50,099 bases of DNA, from assembly GCA_903897805.1 (NCBI GenBank), contig CAIUCV010000008.1:1-50099 (forward strand), in the 5' to 3' direction. The translations under genes were made by a program, and so were the position numbers. Shown in pieces: positions 42,322 through 47,309 of this stretch (the stretch's first letter is position 1; every line of letters starts with the position of its first letter). Below the pieces are notes generated by a model, which did no database searches, had not been told where the DNA came from, and saw only the letters and a program-made list of their open reading frames with translations. Source of the stretch: Candidatus Yanofskyibacteriota bacterium (GTDB lineage Bacteria; Patescibacteriota; Minisyncoccia; 2-02-FULL-40-12; IGHO2-01-FULL-4-A).

Positions 42322-42636
42322 TCATTTCAATAAAACCAATGCCCCAAAGACAGCCATCATAATAATGAAAAGAAATATGGTGGTACAAATCAACAGGACA
42401 ATCCCGTCTCTTTTAAAACCGTTGAAATATAAATGCCCGGGTCGGCCCAAAACCAGTAATCCGATTATCGTGGCTGAAATTACAAACAATAACAAGATGG
42501 CGGCTGATCCCAAAAAATTATTGGCCGAACCGAAAAATTTCTGGGCATTAGTCATCAGTAAAACAACTGCGGCAATATACGCCGAAGCACCCAGCGAATT
42601 TAATAAGGCCAAAAGCAATAATTTTGAATTTTTCAT
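42322..42636 (-). CDS. Small multi-pass membrane protein, unknown function
   Basis: A 104-residue protein with three hydrophobic regions (LLLLALLNSLGASAYIAAVVLL; GSAAILLLFVISATIIGLLVLG; GIVLLICTTIFLFIIMMAVFGALVLL). No family recognised. It ends 6 nt before tRNA-Thr, so the two may share a transcript. Confidence 0.65.
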   Translation of the reverse strand: MKNSKLLLLALLNSLGASAYIAAVVLLMTNAQKFFGSANNFLGSAAILLLFVISATIIGLLVLGRPGHLYFNGFKRDGIVLLICTTIFLFIIMMAVFGALVLLK

Positions 42637-42655
42637 AGATTGCGTTTATGACCTC

Positions 42656-42703
42656 TGAAAAAGAATAATCCCCGCCCTCTCGGTCATAGAATGACGCGGG
42701 GAT
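42656..42703 (-). terminator. Terminator of the 42709 gene
   Basis: Stem ATCCCCGC (42668-42675) / GCGGGGAT (42696-42703), 20-nt loop, followed on the minus strand by TATTCTTTTTC. Confidence 0.65.
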
Positions 42704-42708
42704 ATTTA

Positions 42709-43152
42709 CTAATCCAGTACTTCCATTTCGTCGACTGTAATTAGATAACGTCCGATCCCCATGTGGCCATAAAGCTGGCCGGTCTTACTGTGCATAACGC
42801 CCCTCACCTTAATTCTTGCTCCTTGCGGACGGGCAAAAATTGAGGGGTTTAGGTTCTTAGTGTTTTCCGCTCCCTGCGGACTGAATTCCAGGACTATTTT
42901 ATTGTCCAGTAGAGATTTTTCAAAAGCTGTTTTGTACATTCCCGCATACTCCACCTTCTTGCCGTCATACTTCTCCTGGTCTTTCTCCAGTTCCTCCAAC
43001 GTTACCGCAAGGTATTCGGAAGGGCGGGGGCTGGTTGATTGACTGCTATTTCCCGAAAGATTTTTTTGATGTTGCATAGTTTTAAAATATATTACTAATC
43101 CAATACCCAAAATGATAATTAAAGATAATGCCGCCGTCAAATATTTTTTCAT
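42709..43152 (-). CDS. Membrane-anchored protein, possible OB-fold domain
   Basis: A 147-residue protein with one N-terminal helix (ALSLIIILGIGLVIYF), a serine-rich linker and a C-terminal domain with VTLEELEKDQEKYDGKKVEYAGMY and GARIKVRGVMHSKTG, a pattern seen in small OB-fold (tRNA_anti-like) domains. Faces outward. Function unknown; own terminator. Confidence 0.65.
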   Translation of the reverse strand: MKKYLTAALSLIIILGIGLVIYFKTMQHQKNLSGNSSQSTSPRPSEYLAVTLEELEKDQEKYDGKKVEYAGMYKTAFEKSLLDNKIVLEFSPQGAENTKNLNPSIFARPQGARIKVRGVMHSKTGQLYGHMGIGRYLITVDEMEVLD

Positions 43153-43197
43153 AAAAGAAGTTCAGTAGAACATACCCTGCTGCGCAGGACTGCTTGG

Positions 43198-43315
43198 CCC
43201 CGAAAAAATTTTGCTCAATTATTAAAATTTGAGCGGGATACGAGAATCGAACTCGCGTCTCTTGCTTGGGAAGCAAGCGTACTGCCGCTGTACTAATCCC
43301 GCAAAATTTTCGGGG
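43198..43315. repeat. Inverted repeats flanking tRNA-Gly
   Basis: CCCCGAAAAAATTTTGC (43198-43214) and GCAAAATTTTCGGGG (43301-43315) are inverted copies differing by two extra A. They enclose the intact tRNA-Gly; the right arm joins the end of a truncated tRNA-Gly. Confidence 0.75.
43232..43302 (-). tRNA. tRNA-Gly (anticodon CCC)
   Basis: Acceptor GCGGGAT / ATCCCGC, D-arm GTAC-AGCGGCA-GTAC, anticodon stem CTTGC / GCAAG with loop TTCCCAA giving CCC, T-arm CGAG-TTCGATT-CTCG. CCA not encoded. Confidence 0.92.
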
Positions 43316-43319
43316 TAAA

Positions 43320-43352
43320 GAAGCTGATGTACTACCATTGTACTACGCCCGT
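43320..43352 (-). pseudogene. 5' half of a tRNA-Gly (truncated)
   Basis: Minus strand ACGGGCG, TA, then GTAC-AATGGTA-GTAC and ATCAGCTTC: acceptor 5' strand, D-arm and 5' anticodon stem of a tRNA-Gly, stopping within the anticodon loop where the inverted-repeat element begins. No matching 3' half is found beyond the element. Confidence 0.7.
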
Positions 43353-43353
43353 G

Positions 43354-43734
43354 CTATTTACTATTTAATAAATAGCTTAACCATTTCTGCCAATTTGGCA
43401 ATATCGTAGGCAATTTTGTTGTATCGTTGGGTTTCGCCGGGCTTTGGGCGTGCTGATTTTTGTAAACAAAGACGACGCTCTCCCCCGGTTTTTTGTAATT
43501 AAGCTTCAGTCGCGCTTCCCGTTCAAGATAAGCAGCGCTTTTAAAATAGTCGCCGAGTTTTTGTAATTCCGAAAGGCCTTGTTCGGCCTCTGCGATTTTC
43601 TGGTTCAGATTATTCACTTCTTGACTAACCGTTTCCAGTGAGGGCTTGAGCTTGATGATTAACAGCAAAAAAAATCCGATTATAACCACGGCTAAAAAAG
43701 TAAACCATCTGGATTGTAAAATACTCCTTAACAT
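43354..43734 (-). CDS. FtsB/DivIC-like septum formation protein
   Basis: A 126-residue bitopic protein: short cytoplasmic end, membrane helix (FTFLAVVIIGFFLLLIIKL), coiled coil (LETVSQEVNNLNQKIAEAEQGLSELQKLGDYF), then the family motif YLEREARLKLNYKKPGESVVFVY. It belongs to the septum-site complex with FtsL and FtsQ. The ATG shares one base with the stop of the PH-domain protein gene, so they are co-translated. Confidence 0.85.
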   Translation of the reverse strand: MLRSILQSRWFTFLAVVIIGFFLLLIIKLKPSLETVSQEVNNLNQKIAEAEQGLSELQKLGDYFKSAAYLEREARLKLNYKKPGESVVFVYKNQHAQSPAKPNDTTKLPTILPNWQKWLSYLLNSK

Positions 43735-44222
43735 TACAAGGAAACATTGCCGGTTTGCCTGATCCTATTTATTACCTCCACCACCTCGGCCGGGCCCGGT
43801 ATTTTTTCAAACACTAACTCATTCTCGGAGGCGGTCCTAATTTTTATGTCCCCATAATTGTAAAGCGACGCGACCATCCCCTCCTTCGTATAAGAAATCT
43901 CTAAGATGTCTCTATACAAGAGCTCGGTGACGGTCTTGGAGAAGAATCCGCGCTGTTCATTTTCCACGACTCTCTGGTCGGTAATTATCAGAGCGTCCAT
44001 CCGCCAAATGAAAAATCTATACAGGACAATCAGCAAAACCAGCAGAACCGCGAAAGCCAAAACCAGTGGCCAGTACCCGAAGAAATCAAAATGCGCCAGA
44101 TATCTTACCAAAACCAGAGCTATAATTATCAGCGGCCAGGTGAAAAACACCGGTAACAAAAACATTACGTGCTTGCGCACAACCTTTACTAAATTCTCGT
44201 TTTGCCTTAAAATTATCGGCAT
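43734..44222 (-). CDS. Membrane protein with bacterial PH domain
   Basis: A 162-residue protein: basic N-terminus (LRQNENLVKVVRKH), two adjacent helices (about 18-65), then a bacterial PH domain (ALIITDQRVVENEQRGFFSKTVTELLYRDILEISYTKEG, YGDIKIRTASENELVFEKIPGP). Function unknown; the link to DivIC suggests a role in the envelope or division. Confidence 0.82.
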   Translation of the reverse strand: MPIILRQNENLVKVVRKHVMFLLPVFFTWPLIIIALVLVRYLAHFDFFGYWPLVLAFAVLLVLLIVLYRFFIWRMDALIITDQRVVENEQRGFFSKTVTELLYRDILEISYTKEGMVASLYNYGDIKIRTASENELVFEKIPGPAEVVEVINRIRQTGNVSL

Positions 44223-44243
44223 AAGGTTTTAATCAATAAAAAT

Positions 44244-44345
44244 ATGTTTTCTAAACGGGCAATAAAATACATTTCCATAACCGTGGCTCTTCTTACCATT
44301 ATTTCAATGCTTGCTTTCCTCGTCATCCCTCTCCTCCGGCTTTAA
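44244..44345 (+). CDS. 33-residue single-span membrane peptide
   Basis: A complete small ORF: MFSKRAIKYISITVALLTII continuing to IPLLRL, with positively charged ends and one membrane helix. It is divergent from the PH-domain gene (22 nt apart). Weak Shine-Dalgarno (TAAGG). Such one-helix peptides are plausible but the length alone is weak evidence. Confidence 0.5.
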   Translation: MFSKRAIKYISITVALLTIISMLAFLVIPLLRL

Positions 44346-44373
44346 GCTTATTATAGCACGTTTTCTTAAACCG

Positions 44374-44408
44374 TTGACAAGGGAGCGGGAGGGATTTATG
44401 CTTATAAT
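44374..44408 (+). promoter_or_regulatory. Promoter of the 44443 gene
   Basis: TTGACA at 44374-44379; TATGCT at 44397-44402 gives the ideal 17 bp spacing, while a perfect TATAAT at 44403-44408 overlaps it at 23 bp. One of these is the likely -10. Confidence 0.5.
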
Positions 44409-44442
44409 TGCTCGTTAACAAGGGGCAAGGGAGGGATAATTT

Positions 44443-44724
44443 ATGATGCGGGAATTGACAACGGAGCAAGAACTCCGATTGAGAAAAGAAAAGTTTGACC
44501 AACTGAAGCCGGGTACTTTGTTTAACATCTCTACCGCCTCAGTATTAGGGGTAAAACCTAAAATAAGGGTGAGATATTTTGTTGCTATCTCGGTTTATAA
44601 CGATTATTGCAAGGCAATCGAATTACATAAGACGAACAGATCAAAGTTGATAAAACGCCAAGTCTGCAGCAAAGGAACATGTCTGCGTTATTGGGAAATG
44701 AATTGCTTCAATATTTGTTCTTAG
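44443..44724 (+). CDS. Small basic protein of unknown function
   Basis: A 93-residue, lysine/arginine-rich soluble protein with three cysteines near the C-terminus (RQVCSKGTCLRYWEMNCFNICS has four in all). No family recognised. GGGAGGG lies 7 nt before the first ATG (a second ATG follows directly). Own promoter and terminator; stands alone between minus-strand genes. Confidence 0.65.
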   Translation: MMRELTTEQELRLRKEKFDQLKPGTLFNISTASVLGVKPKIRVRYFVAISVYNDYCKAIELHKTNRSKLIKRQVCSKGTCLRYWEMNCFNICS

Positions 44725-44732
44725 TTTTCTTT

Positions 44733-44752
44733 AGGGCTTAGGCCCTTTTTTG
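44733..44752 (+). terminator. Intrinsic terminator of the 44443 gene
   Basis: Stem AGGGC / GCCCT with a 4-nt loop followed by TTTTTTG, 9 nt after the stop. Confidence 0.75.
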
Positions 44753-44764
44753 TTTTTTCAAGCA

Positions 44765-46549
44765 CTATCTTTTCAACATCTCCAAAAACACCTTTTGTGG
44801 AATATTCACTTTGCCAAGTTCTTTCATTTTCTTCTTCCCCTTTTTTTGCTTTTCAAGCAGTTTTTTCTTTCGGGTCACATCGCCGCCATAAAGATACCCG
44901 GTGACATCCTTCCGCAATGCAGATATGGTCTCGCGGGCAATGATTTTTCCCCCGATTGCCGCCTGCAATGAAACCGCGAACCATTGCCGCGGAATTACTT
45001 TTTTCAATTTTTCCACCATTCTTCTTCCCTCTTGATGCACCGAAGCGCGCGGTATGATCTTGGAAAATGGTTCTACCAGCTCGCCGGCAACAAGGATATC
45101 AAGCCGAACCAAGTCGGCTGGTTCATAACGAGCGGGTTCGTAACTCATAGAGGCATAACCGGAACTGACGCTTTTCAATCGGTCGTAAAAATCGGTGATT
45201 ATTTCGGCGAGCGGTACGCGGTATTTCAAAATTACGAGTTCCTTTGTTATATACTCCGTCGTTAGATACCCGCTCCTGTATTCCGCCATCAATTTCAACA
45301 GTTGCCCCATATAATTTTCGGGGGTCAGGATCTCAAGTTCAACCGTCGGTTCTTCTATTTTTTCTATGATAGACGGGTCGGGCAGGGCCGCCGCCGACCT
45401 GACAGCCAAGACCTCGCCATTTTTTTGAATCACGCGATACTCAACTGACGGAGTAGAGATAATCAGCGAAAGGCCGAACTCCCGTTTCAAACGCTCGCTC
45501 ACAATCTCAACATGGAGCATCCCCAGAAATCCCAAACGGAATCCTCGGCCTAATCCTGCGGAAGTTTCCGGCTCATAAGACAAGGAGGCATCGGTAAGTT
45601 TTAACTTGCCCAATGCGTCTTTCAGCACATTGTAATCATCGCTGCTTTCGGAATAGAAGCTGGCAAACACCACTGGCCTTGGCTCCTCATAACCGGATAG
45701 CGGCTCGGCCAGCTCGCCATCAGAAATTTTAAAAATCGTATCCCCGACGCGGACCTGGCCCGGATTTTTCAAACCGGTAGCGATATAACCGATATCGCCA
45801 GCGGAAAGTTTGGCATATTTTCTTAACTCCGGCATAAAATGACCGACTTCTATTGCCTCACCACCAGCTTTTGAAGCAAAAAGTTTTATTTTTTCGCCGG
45901 CTTTTATTTCGCCATCAAAAACTCTGATATACGCAATCACGCCCTTATAAGCGTCAAACGCCGAATCAAAAATCAAAGCCCGAAATGGCCTATCGGAACT
46001 CCCGCGAGGCGGCGGAATTTTTTCAATGACTTCCCGCAGAACCCGCTCAATGCCCTCTCCGGTTTTGGCCGAAATTTTCAAAATGTCACCGTCCGCACGC
46101 AGTAACTTTTTGATTTCTTCCTCAACTTCGACAACCCGCGCATTTGGCAGGTCAATTTTGTTTATGGCCGGAATAATAATCAGTCCTTGTTTTTGTGCCA
46201 AGTGTAGATTCGCGAGAGTCTGCGCCTGCACGCCCTTGGCGGCGTCAACCAACAGAACCGCTCCATCAACAGCGGCTAAAGACCGGGAAACCTCGTAAGA
46301 AAAATCAACATGGCCGGGGGTATCTATCAAGTTTAGTGTGTAGTGAGTAGCGAGTAGTGAGTAGGACATTCGGACGGGCTGGAGCTTAATTGTTATCCCA
46401 CGTTCCCGCTCAAGCTCCATTTGGTCCAAAAACTGCTCGTGCATTTGCCTTTTTTCAACGGCGCCCGTCAATTCCAAAAACCTGTCAGCTAAAGTTGATT
46501 TTCCGTGATCAATATGTGCGATTATGCAAAAATTACGGATGCTATCCAT
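44765..46549 (-). CDS. lepA: Elongation factor 4 (LepA) GTPase
   Basis: A 594-residue translational GTPase with P-loop AHIDHGKST, switch II DTPGHVDF, NKIDLP, and the LepA C-terminal domain (YGGDVTRKKKLLEKQKKGKKKM). It acts on stalled or mistranslocated ribosomes. I use the second ATG (46549): MDSIRNFCIIAHIDHGKST has the spacing of other LepA proteins and a GATAAT box ends 8 nt before it; a first ATG at 46555 would add two residues. The G-domain loop before LNLIDTPG is encoded by a 7-bp repeat array (46335-46362). Confidence 0.95.
   Translation of the reverse strand: MDSIRNFCIIAHIDHGKSTLADRFLELTGAVEKRQMHEQFLDQMELERERGITIKLQPVRMSYSLLATHYTLNLIDTPGHVDFSYEVSRSLAAVDGAVLLVDAAKGVQAQTLANLHLAQKQGLIIIPAINKIDLPNARVVEVEEEIKKLLRADGDILKISAKTGEGIERVLREVIEKIPPPRGSSDRPFRALIFDSAFDAYKGVIAYIRVFDGEIKAGEKIKLFASKAGGEAIEVGHFMPELRKYAKLSAGDIGYIATGLKNPGQVRVGDTIFKISDGELAEPLSGYEEPRPVVFASFYSESSDDYNVLKDALGKLKLTDASLSYEPETSAGLGRGFRLGFLGMLHVEIVSERLKREFGLSLIISTPSVEYRVIQKNGEVLAVRSAAALPDPSIIEKIEEPTVELEILTPENYMGQLLKLMAEYRSGYLTTEYITKELVILKYRVPLAEIITDFYDRLKSVSSGYASMSYEPARYEPADLVRLDILVAGELVEPFSKIIPRASVHQEGRRMVEKLKKVIPRQWFAVSLQAAIGGKIIARETISALRKDVTGYLYGGDVTRKKKLLEKQKKGKKKMKELGKVNIPQKVFLEMLKR
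46335..46362 (+). repeat. Four degenerate 7-bp units inside lepA
   Basis: AGTGTGT, AGTGAGT, AGCGAGT, AGTGAGT on the plus strand, encoding SLLATHYTL in a variable loop of the G domain. The loop length is close to that of E. coli LepA, so the array replaces rather than lengthens the loop. Confidence 0.85.
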
Positions 46550-46569
46550 AGACATAAATTATCATTAAA

Positions 46570-46594
46570 AACAAAAGCCGCCAAATAGCAGCTT
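46570..46594 (-). terminator. Terminator of the 46608 gene
   Basis: Minus strand AAGCTGC-6 nt-GCGGCTT (one U-G pair) followed by TTGTTTTT. Its 3' arm and T tract resemble those of the terminator at 46959-46982. Confidence 0.7.
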
Positions 46595-46607
46595 CGGGTT
46601 ACTTATC

Positions 46608-46835
46608 CTAACAGGGCTCCATCCTATGGTCTTTATGAATATAGGCAATTTTTTTCAACTTAGCCTTCGATTCACTGGAAAAATCGTTCCCCTCTTCAAA
46701 ATGTACGGAAAAAAGACCTGGCTCTAAGAGTTTCCAAACTAATTTTTCTTTTTCCTGAATCGTCAATAAGAATTTGCGTAAAAGTTCATCTGTGGTGTTA
46801 CCTCTTGGTTCAATATAGTACGTATTACTTTCCAT
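46608..46835 (-). CDS. Small protein of unknown function, paralogue of 47000
   Basis: A 75-residue soluble protein (MESNTYYIEPRGNTTDELL...). AGGAGAGG lies 7 nt before the ATG. The central PGLFSVHFEEGNDF aligns with PRLFSVTFQRQLDS of the neighbour at 47000-47239, and promoter, position after a DUF4012 3' end and terminator all correspond, so the two are probably tandem duplicates that have diverged. No family recognised. Confidence 0.65.
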   Translation of the reverse strand: MESNTYYIEPRGNTTDELLRKFLLTIQEKEKLVWKLLEPGLFSVHFEEGNDFSSESKAKLKKIAYIHKDHRMEPC

Positions 46836-46873
46836 TGCTTCGCCTCTCCTATTTTTTAAAAAACAGCATCTAC

Positions 46874-46903
46874 ATTGTAGCGCGGGGGTAGTCGGGGTGT
46901 CAA
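46874..46903 (-). promoter_or_regulatory. Promoter of the 46608 gene
   Basis: Minus strand TTGACA (46903-46898), 18 bp spacer, TACAAT (46879-46874). The -35 starts 6 nt after the stop of the DUF4012 remnant. Confidence 0.75.
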
Positions 46904-46909
46904 GTTTTA

Positions 46910-46966
46910 TTACCTGAACCTTACATTTATTTCCTTATAAACGGACAGGTCAGAATTTAAAACAAA
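46910..46966 (-). pseudogene. Remnant of a DUF4012 gene 3' end
   Basis: Read on the minus strand, LNSDLSVYKEINVRFR followed by a stop matches LNSDLSVDKEIKIEFK, the end of the DUF4012 protein at 47310. Only this tail is present. It marks a duplication carrying the gene end along with the following small gene. Confidence 0.75.
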
Positions 46967-46982
46967 GACCGCCAAATGGCGG
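46959..46982 (-). terminator. Terminator of the 47000 gene
   Basis: Minus strand CCGCC-ATTT-GGCGG followed by TCTTTGTTTT; the T tract runs into the DUF4012 remnant. Confidence 0.75.
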
Positions 46983-46999
46983 GTGAAAATATTCACAAT

Positions 47000-47239
47000 T
47001 TATCCGGTCAGGGGATACGTCCGATAGTTGGGCTGCCATCTTTCTATCTTATCCCTAAAAAGAGAAAAGGCCTCTTCTATCCCCTGCGAGTCAAGTTGTC
47101 TCTGGAAGGTCACCGAAAATAAACGCGGGCTAATTTCGTTCACGCTCTTTATGTCTTCACTTCCAGTAAGAAGAGATTTTAAGGCCTCTCCTTCTCCATC
47201 TTTCGCCACTATACAACAAGAATTATATTCTGCTTCCAT
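47000..47239 (-). CDS. Small protein of unknown function, paralogue of 46608
   Basis: A 79-residue soluble protein (MEAEYNSCCIVAKDGEGEALKSLL...). GGGAG is 5 nt before the ATG. It has its own promoter just after the DUF4012 stop and its own terminator. No known domain; similarity to its neighbour centres on LFSV-x-F. Confidence 0.65.
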   Translation of the reverse strand: MEAEYNSCCIVAKDGEGEALKSLLTGSEDIKSVNEISPRLFSVTFQRQLDSQGIEEAFSLFRDKIERWQPNYRTYPLTG

Positions 47240-47274
47240 CTTGGCTCCCGGGTTTTTATAAAGAACCGGATAGA

Positions 47275-47303
47275 ATATTAACGCTGATTATCAGGGAAGT
47301 CAA
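47275..47303 (-). promoter_or_regulatory. Promoter of the 47000 gene
   Basis: Minus strand TTGACT (47303-47298), 17 bp spacer, TAATAT (47280-47275), with the -35 starting 6 nt after the DUF4012 stop, the same geometry as at 46898-46910. Confidence 0.75.
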
Positions 47304-47309
47304 TGCCTC

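Noticed and set aside
45061-45730. GELAEPLS and GELVEPFS in LepA as inserted repeats
   Set aside because: Both segments align with E. coli LepA without a length change, so they are not insertions despite their mutual similarity.
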